Shown here piece by piece: positions 35,584-45,114 of a stretch of 64,000 nucleotides of DNA. Numbering within the stretch: the first letter of the stretch is position 1; each line of letters starts with the position of its first letter. The stretch lies in assembly GCA_023412195.1 (NCBI GenBank), contig JAEYNZ010000126.1:62001-126000 (forward strand), written 5' to 3'. The position numbers were made by a program, and so were the translations under genes. This DNA is from Bacteroidota bacterium (GTDB lineage Bacteria > Bacteroidota > Bacteroidia > Bacteroidales > Prolixibacteraceae). Below the pieces are notes generated by a model. The model searched no databases, had not been told where the DNA came from, and saw nothing but the letters and a program-made list of their open reading frames with translations.

Positions 35584-36693
35584 TCATTTGAAATAATAAA
35601 CAGGATTTGTATTTACCTCTGAAAAATGGACTGCAAATGTAGGGAATTTTTTCACAAGTAATTCATAAAAAAGTTCTTTAGTAAATTGCTCGCTCTCAAA
35701 ATGTCCAATGTCAGCCAGCACTATTTTTCCTTCAGCATCAAAAAACTGGTGATACTTAAAATCAGCTGATACAAAAAAATCAGCACCAGCAGAAATGGCA
35801 TCTCTCGTAAGATAAGATCCAACTCCCCCGCATACCGCAACTTTTGAAACTTTTTTTCCGAGCAAAGCTGAATGCCTGATGATTCCACTGCCAAAAATTT
35901 CTTTCAATTTCAACAGAAATTCCCTTTCATCTGCCGGCACAGGAAGATTGCCTGCCATACCCATTCCTGCATTGCCAAAGTCATTATCCAAAGAATAAAT
36001 ATCGTACGCCACTTCCTCATATGGATGTGATGTTATTAGTGCTCCTACGACTTTTGACTGCAGCCAGGCCGGGAATATGGTTTCAAACCTGATCTCCTTT
36101 TCTTCATGTACCTCGCCTTTTTCACCTACATAGGGGTTGGCATTCTCACCTCCCCGAAAACTTCCTGTCCCCTCCAGCGAATATCCGCACCAGTCGTAAT
36201 TGCCAATATGACCGGCCCCTGCACGAAAAACAGCCTCTTTTACTGTTCCTGCTGCACTATCTGGTATAAAAGTTACGAGCTTTTTCAGTTGCCCAGGCAA
36301 TGGCCTTAAAACCTTCAACTGTTTCAACCCCAGTTTCCTGCAGATCATAGTATTGACCCCTCCGCCAACATGATCAAAATTGGTATGCCCCGCAAAAACC
36401 GCAATGTTGTTTTTAATGGCTTTTATGATTGTCCTTTCAACATAGTCGCTGCCGGTAAGTCTTTTTAACCCTTTATAAATAAGCGGATGATGTGCCACCA
36501 CCAGCCCGGCATTTTTTTTAACCGCTTCATCGATGACATCCTCAGTTACGTCGATTGTTACCAGAGCAGATGAAACCAGTTCTGCCGGGTTTCCGCAAAG
36601 CAATCCTGAGTTGTCCGACGGATCCTGCAGTGCAGGTGGTGCTACTGTCTCAAGATATTGCACAATTTCCCTGATGCTGGTCATACTATCCAT
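35584..36693 (-). CDS. NIF3-like dinuclear metal-centre protein
   Basis: 369 residues, the long form with a PII-like insert domain (about residues 130-235). NIF3 motifs: DNSGLLCG, VVAHHPLIYKGL (metal-binding His pair), AGHTNFDHVGGGVN and the late ADFKYHQFFDA and DIGHFESE. The fold forms hexameric rings with two metals; it may act as a GTP cyclohydrolase-related or ring-opening hydrolase but its substrate is unproven. The first ATG overlaps the end of the MerR gene by 8 nt; a second ATG at 36684 avoids the overlap. Confidence 0.92.
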   Translation of the reverse strand: MDSMTSIREIVQYLETVAPPALQDPSDNSGLLCGNPAELVSSALVTIDVTEDVIDEAVKKNAGLVVAHHPLIYKGLKRLTGSDYVERTIIKAIKNNIAVFAGHTNFDHVGGGVNTMICRKLGLKQLKVLRPLPGQLKKLVTFIPDSAAGTVKEAVFRAGAGHIGNYDWCGYSLEGTGSFRGGENANPYVGEKGEVHEEKEIRFETIFPAWLQSKVVGALITSHPYEEVAYDIYSLDNDFGNAGMGMAGNLPVPADEREFLLKLKEIFGSGIIRHSALLGKKVSKVAVCGGVGSYLTRDAISAGADFFVSADFKYHQFFDAEGKIVLADIGHFESEQFTKELFYELLVKKFPTFAVHFSEVNTNPVYYFK

Positions 36694-37027
36694 TCATTTC
36701 ATTTCTTAATTGTACCAATTCTTCCCTTACTTCCTGCAGGCGCCTGATCAATTCAAGTGAATGCACAGTTTCCTGACGGCTGTATTTAAGCTTGGTTTTA
36801 GCCCCTTTAATTGTCAAACCTTTATCCTTTACAAGAAAATGTATAAGCTTCAGGGTTTCAATATCTGATTCTGTAAACTGGCGGGTGCCTTTGGTGCTTT
36901 TCCTGGGCTCCAGCTCTTCGAATTGATTTTCCCAATAGCGTATCGATGAAGGAGTAACACCCAATATGTCTGCAACCTCACCAATGCTGAAAAAAATCTT
37001 TTCTATATTTACTTTTCGTGGTGACAC
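36686..37027 (-). CDS. MerR-family transcriptional regulator (GTG start)
   Basis: 113 residues. The winged-helix region is complete: FFSIGEVADILGVTPSSIRYWENQF, then QFTESDIETLKLIHFLVKDKGLTIKGAK. There is no cysteine or other sensor domain after the short dimerisation helix, as in the small MerR-like proteins common in Bacteroidetes. The only plausible start is GTG at 37027, 6 nt after the M23 peptidase stop. Target genes are unknown. Confidence 0.9.
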   Translation of the reverse strand: MSPRKVNIEKIFFSIGEVADILGVTPSSIRYWENQFEELEPRKSTKGTRQFTESDIETLKLIHFLVKDKGLTIKGAKTKLKYSRQETVHSLELIRRLQEVREELVQLRNEMNG

Positions 37028-37033
37028 TGAAAA

Positions 37034-38014
37034 TTAATCAAGAGTCTGACCGATATTTGATGAAATGGCAATCATTCTCTCATACTCCTGCGGAGTAAGG
37101 TCTTTGAAGTAATAATGCTGCGGATTGACTGCACTCCCGTTTCTGTGAACCTCATAATGAAGATGCGGAGCAGTTGAACCGCCAGTGTTTCCTACATATC
37201 CAATGATTTCACCGCGCTTCACTTCCTGGCCAACCTTTACTGCAAAAGAGTTCAGGTGAGCATATACAGTTTCATAGCCATAGCCATGATCAATCTTTAC
37301 CACCAGCCCAAAACCAACACGGCTCCTGCCCGATCCGCTCGTTTCTATAACTTTCCCGTCGCCGGTAGCATGAACCGGAGTTCCGACCGGAGCAGTAAAG
37401 TCCATACCGTAATGCATCTTCCTCACTTTATAAATTGGATGAATCCTGTACCCCCAACCGCTGGCAGTTCTTTTTAAGTCTTCATTGGCAACCGGCATGA
37501 CAGCGGGAATGCTTGCAAGCATCTTTCCCTTGTTAAGGGCCATCTGCAAAACTTCATCGTATGACTTCGACTGGATATATGCTTCTTTTGATAAAACATC
37601 AAGTTTCCTTGCTGTTTCTATGATAAGCCTTGAATTATTGAAACTCTCAAGATGTGAATATTTGTTTGCGCCTCCAAATCCTGCTTTCCTTATCGAGGAA
37701 GGAATCGGATCAGATTCAAAAATAACCCTGTAAATATTGTCATCACGCTGCTGCAGTTCAGCCAGCACCTTTTCGAGGCGGTTCAGGTCATGCATCATCA
37801 GCTCGTACTGACTCAGCAATTGCTGATTTTCTCTTTTCAGCGCTTTGGAACGGGGTGTTTCATAATAATTTAAAAATACCACAACCATGATTAAAGTCAA
37901 TGCAAAACTGCTCGAGAGGTATGTTATTATCTTCCTGGACTTCTCCCGGATCGAAATTCCTACCCGTTCATAGCTCAAGGTTTCAGGATTAAACTTGTAT
38001 TTCTTTTTTGCCAT
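37034..38014 (-). CDS. M23 family metallopeptidase (LytM-type)
   Basis: 326 residues. A short cytoplasmic N terminus, one membrane helix (about 30-52, YLSSSFALTLIMVVVFLNYY), a coiled coil (ENQQLLSQYELMMHDLNRLE), and a C-terminal LytM domain with the zinc site residues in HYGMDF and HLHYEVHRNG. All metal ligands seem present, so it should be an active peptidoglycan endopeptidase working in the periplasm. First gene of the cluster with MerR, NIF3 and the zinc-ribbon protein. Confidence 0.93.
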   Translation of the reverse strand: MAKKKYKFNPETLSYERVGISIREKSRKIITYLSSSFALTLIMVVVFLNYYETPRSKALKRENQQLLSQYELMMHDLNRLEKVLAELQQRDDNIYRVIFESDPIPSSIRKAGFGGANKYSHLESFNNSRLIIETARKLDVLSKEAYIQSKSYDEVLQMALNKGKMLASIPAVMPVANEDLKRTASGWGYRIHPIYKVRKMHYGMDFTAPVGTPVHATGDGKVIETSGSGRSRVGFGLVVKIDHGYGYETVYAHLNSFAVKVGQEVKRGEIIGYVGNTGGSTAPHLHYEVHRNGSAVNPQHYYFKDLTPQEYERMIAISSNIGQTLD

Positions 38015-38046
38015 AAAACACCGGCTTTTTTATTTTTACCTGTAAG

Positions 38047-38076
38047 CAAAATTAATTAAAACACCTAACTTTGCAA
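38047..38076 (-). promoter_or_regulatory. Promoter of the M23-MerR-NIF3-zinc ribbon cluster
   Basis: On the minus strand: TTG (38076-38074), 19-nt spacer, TAATTTTG (38054-38047). The start of transcription near 38041 gives a leader of about 27 nt. The same segment read forward holds TAACTTTG (38066-38073), which could serve alaS but lies over 200 nt from it. Confidence 0.6.
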
Positions 38077-38284
38077 GAATTTTAAAAAAAGCTGTGAAAT
38101 AAATCACGCTCTAATGTAAACAAATAAGTTGAATTCAAACTATTTGTTTCATTATAATTATAAACAACAACAAAAAGACAAAAAAAAGGTTGGGGGAAGA
38201 TGATTCTGAAGCTGAAGCTTTTAGCTGAGAATCCTTCATACAGGCCAATCTTTTTTAGTTGAAAAACGTAACATGATTCAGCAG

Positions 38285-40909
38285 ATGAAACGGACTTCAA
38301 AAGAAATACGAAAAGCTTTTCTTGACTTCTTCAGGGAAAAGAACCACCAGATTGTTGATTCGGCCCCTATGGTTATCAAGGGCGATCCGACCCTGATGTT
38401 TACAAATGCAGGCATGAACCAGTTCAAGGACCAGTTCCTTGGTAATGAACCTGTTGTATGGCCAAGAGTAGCCGATACCCAAAAATGCCTCCGTGTATCA
38501 GGAAAACATAACGACCTTGAAGAAGTGGGCCTCGATACATACCACCACACCATGTTTGAGATGTTGGGCAACTGGTCGTTTGGAGATTACTTTAAAAAAG
38601 AAGCCATTGACTGGGCATGGGAATTTCTTGTAACGCGTATGGGAGTCCCTGCAGAAATCATTTATGCCACTGTTTTTGAAGGTAGTAATGATGATAACCT
38701 CCTGCGTGATGACGAGGCAGCTTCCTACTGGGGTAAATACCTTCCCGCAGAACGCATCCTGAATGGCAGCAAAAAAGACAATTTTTGGGAAATGGGCGAC
38801 ACCGGCCCCTGCGGCCCCTGCTCTGAAATCCATCTTGACCTCCGGTCACCGGAAGAGATTGCAAAAAAACCCGGTCGTGAACTTGTTAATAAAGACAATC
38901 CGCTTGTCATCGAAATCTGGAACCTGGTGTTTATCCAGTTCAACAGGAAGGCTAATGGCGCCCTGGAAGAACTACCTGCCAAACATGTTGATACGGGAAT
39001 GGGTTTTGAAAGGCTTTGCATGGCATTGCAGGGAGTAAAATCGAATTATGACACCGACATCTTTCAGAATGTTATCGGTGAACTTGAAAAATTAAGTGGC
39101 ATCCGTTACGGGCAAAATATCAAAACTGATATTGCCATGCGTGTAATTGCCGACCACCTTCGTGCTGTAGCCTTTGCCATTGCCGATGGACAGCTGCCTT
39201 CAAACAATAAGGCCGGATACGTAATCAGACGTATTTTACGGCGTGCTGTCAGGTATGGTTATACGTTCCTTGGCTTCAGGGAACCTTTTATTTTCAGGCT
39301 CATTGAAGAACTGAAAAATACAATGGGCGATACCTTCCCTGAACTGGCCGCCCAGCAGCAACTGATTGAAAAAGTTATGAAGGAAGAAGAAGAATCTTTC
39401 CTTCGTACTTTATCAACCGGCATCCGGTTGCTCGATGAAATTATATCCAAAACCAGGCAGGAAAACTCAACCATCATTTCAGGAAGGGATGCATTCATTT
39501 TATACGATACCTTTGGTTTCCCACTCGACCTCACCGCGTTAATTGCCCGTGAAAACGGCCTTGAAACTGATGAAGAAGAGTTCAGGAAGGAAATGGAAGA
39601 ACAGAAAAACCGTTCGCGTAACGCTGCCCAGCTGGAAACAGGCGATTGGATAGAACTGCGTAAAATAGAACAGACTCTGTTCCTTGGATGGGATACCACC
39701 GAAGCGGAAATTCGGATTTCACGATATCGCAAAGTAACCCAGAAGAATAAAACCTTCTACCAGATGGTATTCGACCAGACGCCCTTTTATGGTGAATCGG
39801 GCGGACAGGTCGGTGATTCCGGGTATATTGAAAACGATGGTATCAGAACCCCGATTTTTGATACCCAGAAGGAAAACAACCTGATTGTGCACCTGGCTGA
39901 AAAGCTACCCGAAAATCCCGAAGCACATTTCAGGGCCATGGTGAACACGGAAAAACGGAATGAAACAGCCAATAACCATACTGCTACGCACCTTCTTCAT
40001 GCTGCCTTGCGGGAAGTACTGGGACATCATGTTGAGCAAAAAGGTTCACTGGTAAATTCCGACCACTTGCGTTTCGACTTCTCCCATTTCCAAAAAATGA
40101 CAGAAGAGGAAATTGAACAGGTAGAAGCCCTGGTCAATACGAAAATCAGGCAGAACGATATGCGTGAGGAAACCCGTGAGATGCCTCTTCAGCAGGCACA
40201 GGAAATTGGTGCCATGATGCTTTTCGGTGAAAAATATGGTGAGTCGGTGCGTGTGATCAGGTTTGGGGAATCCGTCGAATTGTGCGGTGGTACCCATGTT
40301 GCAGCAACCGGACAAATCGGGTTGTTCAAAATTGTTTCGGAAAGTGCCATTGCAGCAGGAGTCAGAAGAATTGAAGCCATTACAGGGAAACGGGCTGAAA
40401 CCTTTGTAAACGACCAGATCAAGACACTCAAAAGCATCCGTGAAACCATAAAAGGCTCAAAAGATATTCTGGCAGGTGTAATGAACCTGCTGAAGGAAAA
40501 TACAGAACTTTCGAAAAAAATAGAAGCCTTTGGCCGTGAACGGCTGAAAATCCTCAAGGCAAACCTCAAAAGTAAGATACTTGTTGAAAATGGTATCAAT
40601 ATCATAGCCGACCAGGTGGATGTTGACAATGGAGCCATGCTTAAAGACCTTGCTTTTCAACTGAAGGGTGAAATAGACAACCTGTTCCTTGTATTGGGTG
40701 CCGACATTGATGGCAAACCCAACCTGACCATCATGATATCGGAAAATCTGGTATCCGAGAAAGGATTACATGCCGGTCAAATCATAAGGGAGGCAGGGAA
40801 GGAAATACAAGGTGGCGGCGGCGGACAACCATTCTATGCCACCGCCGGAGGTAAAAACGGAGCAGGAATGCAGGCTGCCATCGAAAAAGCCCTGACCTTT
40901 ATCAACTAA
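38285..40909 (+). CDS. alaS: Alanyl-tRNA synthetase
   Basis: 874 residues from the ATG at 38285 (MKRTSKEIRKAFLDFF), which aligns with the family; an ATG at 38273 adds four residues. Catalytic domain: FTNAGMNQFKDQFLG, HNDLEEVGLDTYHHTMFEMLGNWSFGDYF, and GDTGPCGPCSEIH. The editing domain has the zinc site HTATHLLHAAL plus CGGTHVAATG. The C-terminal DHHA1 domain ends with GGGGGQPFYATAGGKNGAGM. All expected elements are intact. Convergent, 9 nt from the lipoprotein gene. Confidence 0.97.
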   Translation: MKRTSKEIRKAFLDFFREKNHQIVDSAPMVIKGDPTLMFTNAGMNQFKDQFLGNEPVVWPRVADTQKCLRVSGKHNDLEEVGLDTYHHTMFEMLGNWSFGDYFKKEAIDWAWEFLVTRMGVPAEIIYATVFEGSNDDNLLRDDEAASYWGKYLPAERILNGSKKDNFWEMGDTGPCGPCSEIHLDLRSPEEIAKKPGRELVNKDNPLVIEIWNLVFIQFNRKANGALEELPAKHVDTGMGFERLCMALQGVKSNYDTDIFQNVIGELEKLSGIRYGQNIKTDIAMRVIADHLRAVAFAIADGQLPSNNKAGYVIRRILRRAVRYGYTFLGFREPFIFRLIEELKNTMGDTFPELAAQQQLIEKVMKEEEESFLRTLSTGIRLLDEIISKTRQENSTIISGRDAFILYDTFGFPLDLTALIARENGLETDEEEFRKEMEEQKNRSRNAAQLETGDWIELRKIEQTLFLGWDTTEAEIRISRYRKVTQKNKTFYQMVFDQTPFYGESGGQVGDSGYIENDGIRTPIFDTQKENNLIVHLAEKLPENPEAHFRAMVNTEKRNETANNHTATHLLHAALREVLGHHVEQKGSLVNSDHLRFDFSHFQKMTEEEIEQVEALVNTKIRQNDMREETREMPLQQAQEIGAMMLFGEKYGESVRVIRFGESVELCGGTHVAATGQIGLFKIVSESAIAAGVRRIEAITGKRAETFVNDQIKTLKSIRETIKGSKDILAGVMNLLKENTELSKKIEAFGRERLKILKANLKSKILVENGINIIADQVDVDNGAMLKDLAFQLKGEIDNLFLVLGADIDGKPNLTIMISENLVSEKGLHAGQIIREAGKEIQGGGGGQPFYATAGGKNGAGMQAAIEKALTFIN

Positions 40910-40918
40910 TGCATTCTG

Positions 40919-41791
40919 TTACCTGATTGCCACAACAAGATACCTCGAAGCCGACCAGAAACGTTCGGGATCCTCGATATACAGCGTATCGGCCTGCTCT
41001 CCGCCGATATGGTATGAATCAGACGGATGAACCGAAACAACATTGGCTTTTCTAGCATTGAGGGGCAGGTATTCCAACTGCCTGATATCAATCTCTTCAA
41101 AGGGATCAGGTGCAATATCACTGCGCAATACAGGGGTGCTTCCGATGCCAAGGATTCCACCCTGCCGTTCAATAATCCCTTCATCGCGTAGTTCACTCAC
41201 TGTACCTACTGCATAATAGGCAGTATTCAGGGCAGTAGTCCGCATTTTCAGGGTATCCGACTGAAGCATATTGTAGGCAGTCATTTCATCAAGTTGTTGC
41301 TGAAGCATACTTATATTTTCATTCTGCTCCTGTACCTGCTGGCTTAACGTACCGATTTCAGTATCCCTTTCCTGAAGGCTTCTTTGAAGGTTATTGGACT
41401 GTTCCTCAAGCTCTGCCACCATTTCCTGAAGCTTCCCCGACTGAACATTTGAGTTGCTGAGCTGCCGCTTCATATTGGCAATCATTTGCTGGTTCTCTGC
41501 CAGCAAGTTATTAATGGCGCCAATGTCATTCAAAATCCGGTTCCTTTGACTCGTTGTAAGATTCCGTTCGGTTTCTCCGGATTCGGGCATTAGGCGTTCC
41601 GTCTTCTTAATTGAATCGAGGTTGGCCTGAATTTCAGCAAAATCATTTACGAAATTTTCAATGGTAGAATCTTTTTGTTCTGTTACACTTCTAAGGCTGT
41701 CTACCCTCATTTCAAGTCTTTCAGCCTCCTTTTTGTAATTCCGGCATGAACTGAAAGCCAGAACAGCTGCAAAAATTATCAGGTATTTCAT
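40919..41791 (-). CDS. Coiled-coil lipoprotein of unknown function
   Basis: 290 residues from the ATG at 41791, which puts a lipobox at MKYLIIFAAVLAFSSCRN (Cys16); an earlier ATG at 41854 would bury the signal. The middle 150 residues are a Gln/Asn/Glu-rich coiled coil (LAENQQMIANMKRQL, LEEQSNNLQRSLQERDTEIG). The C-terminal 90 residues are a small globular region with the motif YYAVGTVSELRDEGIIE and SYHIGGEQADTLYIEDPE. Similar lipoproteins are frequent in Bacteroidetes; no function is known to me. Confidence 0.75.
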   Translation of the reverse strand: MKYLIIFAAVLAFSSCRNYKKEAERLEMRVDSLRSVTEQKDSTIENFVNDFAEIQANLDSIKKTERLMPESGETERNLTTSQRNRILNDIGAINNLLAENQQMIANMKRQLSNSNVQSGKLQEMVAELEEQSNNLQRSLQERDTEIGTLSQQVQEQNENISMLQQQLDEMTAYNMLQSDTLKMRTTALNTAYYAVGTVSELRDEGIIERQGGILGIGSTPVLRSDIAPDPFEEIDIRQLEYLPLNARKANVVSVHPSDSYHIGGEQADTLYIEDPERFWSASRYLVVAIR

Positions 41792-42062
41792 TTTATAAGG
41801 TTTTAATGTATTTGGATCGGATAAAAGAAAACAAATAAATCCATATTTATTCATCTATAATCCCAACAAACCACATGTTTAATTGGTTCAATATGAACTT
41901 CCTTTTACAACGTGTCCCCTAAATCCTCAAAAAAATGAAGTTACCATTAATAAGATATATTATGGATAAATCAGATATTCATATCCAAATATATCAGCAG
42001 GTATATAGCAACCTTTTTATGAAATGCTTTTTCCTGCCTTTTCACAGGCAAAAATACAGATC

Positions 42063-42141
42063 AAGTCTATACCATGTCTATACCAAGTCTATGCAAAAGT
42101 GCAAAAAACATGGACGGGGCATAGAGAAGGTACAGAGAAGA
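42063..42141. repeat. Degenerate 11-nt-period repeat region
   Basis: Two near-identical 11-nt units and a third related one (AAGTCTATACC 42063, ATGTCTATACC 42074, AAGTCTATGCA 42085) are followed in the same register, 33 nt later, by GGCATAGAGAA (42118) and GGTACAGAGAA (42129). The intervening units are diverged. Unit sequence differs from the array at 2476, but the period is the same. It lies just past the GH29 stop and does not code. Confidence 0.6.
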
Positions 42142-42166
42142 TTTGTCATTAAGGTAAGTCACAAAC

Positions 42167-44245
42167 TCAATTTGTTATGATGCCGATCTCCGAATAACCA
42201 ATGTTGTTGTTGTTCTCCGTATTTTTCAAAGCGCGGAACTTAATGAAGCGGCCTTTTTCTTCTTCAAACACTTTGGTCTGCCATAACGGGTTATTTTTAA
42301 TGTTTGAAAATTCACCTTCGCTGACAAGCTTCCATACTTTATTATCGGCTGATACGAAAAACTGGTATTCTGATATAATTCCCGGCCCCCATAAACCCAT
42401 ATCGGGGTGGTAGGTAAAACCGGTAATATCGAGATCCTGACCGAGATCGATTACCAGGTCAACCGGCAGTTCTTTTGTTCTTTGATGCCAGGCTGTAACC
42501 GGATTACCGTCGAGAATAGCATAAGCCTTTTCATCTTCATTACCTAAAATTTTCCAATCCCTTCGCGGAAGGTCAAATTTTTCGTGACTGACGGTACTGC
42601 TTTTATCAGTAGAGGGTTCATAAGCAATTGCTTTAACTTCCACTTTGCTGCCGGCAGGTATCGGCCCGGTGTATTTACCGGAGCCTGCTGAAGGGTCACT
42701 GCCGTCAATCGTATAGTAAATTTCTGACTCCGGGTCAGCAGGTGTAATGATCACATCACCTGCCTGGTTTCTGATAATGGTTGGAGGTGTAAGAATTTGT
42801 GGCGCATTGTATACCTCAATATTTGATATGACCGGGCAGGCTTTTGAACCGGTAATCTTAAACCTGAGCATACTGGCCTCAATCGTAGAAAAACGCAGGA
42901 TCCGTTTATATCCTATTGTTGTTCCCCGTGCAATCTCTTTCCAGTCGTCACCAACAAGTGCTTCAACCGTAAATGATTTTACCCGCTGCCCCAAACGGAT
43001 GTATTCCTGGGCCATAAAACGGTTGAAAGTGGTTGGCTTCCCAAAATCGATTGTCAGGGAGGCAGAAGTAACACTATCGTCGGTTGCCCAATATGTTTCA
43101 ATGTTATTATCGAGAGCTTTATGTACATCAAATTTTCTGTTGTTTCCCCTGACATTTGTTGCTTTGGCCTTTTTGTTTTCAGCAAGGTTAACAGCAAATG
43201 CTTCTTTCACAGCCTGTGCAAGGTCGAGTGCAGCTTTTTCGTCGGCATGATGGATCAATCCGTTAGGCATAACAGGTAAGTTCAGTAAAAATGTACCATT
43301 TCTGCCAACGGAATTATAGTATGTATCCAGAAGGTGAGGAAGCGTTTTAACTTTTCCGTCCTCAGCAGGGTGGTAAAACCATTCGGGTCTGATTGATGTA
43401 TTCACCTCTGCCGGCACCCATGAATTTCCATTTTCAAGTCCGTGATGCAACATGGCATAAGGAACATCACCCAAACTGTCGAGGAGGCTCCAGTTGGTTT
43501 CGCCAACATAACCTGCTTCGGTACCTACCCAGCGTAAATCGGCCCGATCCCCGCCATCATTCCAGATAACAATTTCAGGTTGCAGTTCCCTGATCATTTT
43601 ATAGGTAGGTTTCCAGTCGTAATAGGTTGTCCGATCGATCTTGCGGTTTTCATTTGCACCACCGTAGTATCCTGTACCTCCGTTGGCGCCATCAAACCAG
43701 ACTTCAAAGATTGGCCCATAGTTGGTGAGCAATTCCCTGATCTGGTTCCTGAAATAAGTGATGTATTCCGGCCTGCCGTACTCCGGATGATTCCTATCCC
43801 ATGGAGATACATAAATCCCGAGTTTAAGGCCGTATTCTTCACAGGCTTCAGCCAGTTCGCGCACCACATCTCCTTTGCCGTCCTTCCAGGGTGCATTTTT
43901 AACTGAGTATTCTGTATATTCCGAAGGCCACAAACAAAATCCGCTATGGTGCTTGGCGGTAATTATAATGCCTTTCATTCCGGCTTCCTTACATATACGT
44001 GCCCATTGGCGGCAATCGAGTTCAGTTGGATTAAACAGGTTGATGTCCTCATTACCAAAACCCCACGACTGGTCGGTATAGGTATTCAAAGAGAAATGAA
44101 TAAAGGAATAATATTCCATCTCCTGCCAGCGCATCTGGTTTTCTGAAGGGATTGGACCAACAGGGGCAGGAGGTTGTGAGACATTACAACTGAACAGAAA
44201 AATACAAAAGGAAAGTATGAATCCGGATAAGACATTTTTCTTCAT
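42167..44245 (-). CDS. Alpha-L-fucosidase, GH29, with C-terminal carbohydrate-binding region
   Basis: 692 residues. Lipoprotein signal (FILSFCIFLFSCNVS). The GH29 catalytic domain covers about 35-370: WQEMEYYSFIHFSLNTYTD, KGIIITAKHHSGFCLWPS, GLKLGIYVSPWDRN and the nucleophile Asp185 in EVWFDGANGG. After it come a discoidin-like (F5/8) domain with NRFMAQEYIRLGQRV, a chitobiase-like linker domain (PESEIYYTIDGSDPS) and a second discoidin-like domain at the C terminus. It would remove terminal fucose from glycans. Probably a member of the PUL to its right, though separated by the MNT/HEPN pair. Confidence 0.93.
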   Translation of the reverse strand: MKKNVLSGFILSFCIFLFSCNVSQPPAPVGPIPSENQMRWQEMEYYSFIHFSLNTYTDQSWGFGNEDINLFNPTELDCRQWARICKEAGMKGIIITAKHHSGFCLWPSEYTEYSVKNAPWKDGKGDVVRELAEACEEYGLKLGIYVSPWDRNHPEYGRPEYITYFRNQIRELLTNYGPIFEVWFDGANGGTGYYGGANENRKIDRTTYYDWKPTYKMIRELQPEIVIWNDGGDRADLRWVGTEAGYVGETNWSLLDSLGDVPYAMLHHGLENGNSWVPAEVNTSIRPEWFYHPAEDGKVKTLPHLLDTYYNSVGRNGTFLLNLPVMPNGLIHHADEKAALDLAQAVKEAFAVNLAENKKAKATNVRGNNRKFDVHKALDNNIETYWATDDSVTSASLTIDFGKPTTFNRFMAQEYIRLGQRVKSFTVEALVGDDWKEIARGTTIGYKRILRFSTIEASMLRFKITGSKACPVISNIEVYNAPQILTPPTIIRNQAGDVIITPADPESEIYYTIDGSDPSAGSGKYTGPIPAGSKVEVKAIAYEPSTDKSSTVSHEKFDLPRRDWKILGNEDEKAYAILDGNPVTAWHQRTKELPVDLVIDLGQDLDITGFTYHPDMGLWGPGIISEYQFFVSADNKVWKLVSEGEFSNIKNNPLWQTKVFEEEKGRFIKFRALKNTENNNNIGYSEIGIITN

Positions 44246-44755
44246 TATTGTTTACTTTATTTAGTTTCTATGAATTTCAGTTCGAATAGCATACATCCAT
44301 AACCCTTATGCCTGAAATGATAACATTTGTTTATTCTGATTGATATTAGTTGCTGCGGTATCATTCTGTGCAAAAGTACTTAATGATTAAACGCCTGTTA
44401 TTCCTCACAGATGGATGAATCAAATCTGATTTCGTTTCCTGTCAAACATATTTAAGGTTGTAAGTTTATAAAAAATATCCCTTTCTTTTTGGAAAGATGA
44501 TATTTCTGTAGGGAATGCAACGAAAATGAATATTATACATAGCTGCTGAAACAATGCAAATAACCCTATTATAACAGTGAGCGACTACAAGGAAGGTGTT
44601 TATGAATTTTAAAATGGTTTCAACTTGTTCTTAGGATGCTGTTTAATATCTTTAAATGTGATTTGAAAGAACGAGTTTTTGTTACCTGATCAAAGTTTTA
44701 CATTATCATTAATGGCATTAACCGGTGTTACTAACAGAGAAATATAAATGCGAAA
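44246..44755. other. Divergent intergenic region between GH29 and the MNT gene
   Basis: About 510 nt, markedly A/T-rich, with stops in all frames. The promoter of the GH29 gene should lie at its left end, but no exact TAnnTTTG box pointing left was found. No repeat, attachment site or RNA gene was recognised. It marks the left border of the small inserted-looking block containing the MNT/HEPN pair. Confidence 0.45.
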
Positions 44756-44786
44756 TTGCAGATCATATGTAATAAGATTATATTTG
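44756..44786 (+). promoter_or_regulatory. Promoter of the MNT/HEPN pair, predicted leaderless start
   Basis: TTG (44756-44758), 20-nt spacer, TATATTTG (44779-44786): a full two-box match. The box ends 4 nt before the ATG at 44791. Transcription is expected to start about 5-7 nt after the box, so the A of the ATG should be at or next to the first base of the mRNA, leaving no room for a ribosome binding site. Confidence 0.65.
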
Positions 44787-44790
44787 CAAT

Positions 44791-45114
44791 ATGACTGAAA
44801 GAGAATTACATATAGCAAGTATAATTGGCAGGCGGATAAAGATGAAGGATCCAAAAGCTGAGGTGATACTGTTTGGATCTCATGCACGGGGAGAGGCAAA
44901 TGAAGAATCTGATTGGGATATCCTCATCCTTATTGACAATCCAAAGAAAAACCGCTCCATTGAAGAGTTGTATAGAGATGAGCTATTTAAGCTTGAATTA
45001 GATCTTGGAGAGCCCATTTCAATTTTAATATATTCAAAGGATGATTGGGAATCCAAACATATTTTTTCTCCACTTTATAAAAACATCAAATGTGAGGGAG
45101 TTAAAATAGCATGA
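44791..45114 (+). CDS. mntA: MNT-type nucleotidyltransferase, antitoxin-like
   Basis: 107 residues: a minimal nucleotidyltransferase domain with the nucleotide loop FGSHARGE (Gly29, Ser30) and the metal-binding acidic pair of DWDILILID (Asp41, Asp43). MNT proteins of this size pair with HEPN proteins; in studied type VII pairs the MNT enzyme adds AMP groups to a tyrosine of the HEPN toxin and so silences it. The ATG at 44791 agrees with the family's start (a TEREL-like helix). It overlaps the HEPN gene by 4 nt (ATGA). Confidence 0.88.
   Translation: MTERELHIASIIGRRIKMKDPKAEVILFGSHARGEANEESDWDILILIDNPKKNRSIEELYRDELFKLELDLGEPISILIYSKDDWESKHIFSPLYKNIKCEGVKIA

Noticed and set aside
41935..42180. 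An 81-codon plus-strand open frame
   Set aside because: It runs through the 11-nt-period repeat, has no recognisable domain and no ribosome binding site, and overlaps the GH29 3' end.
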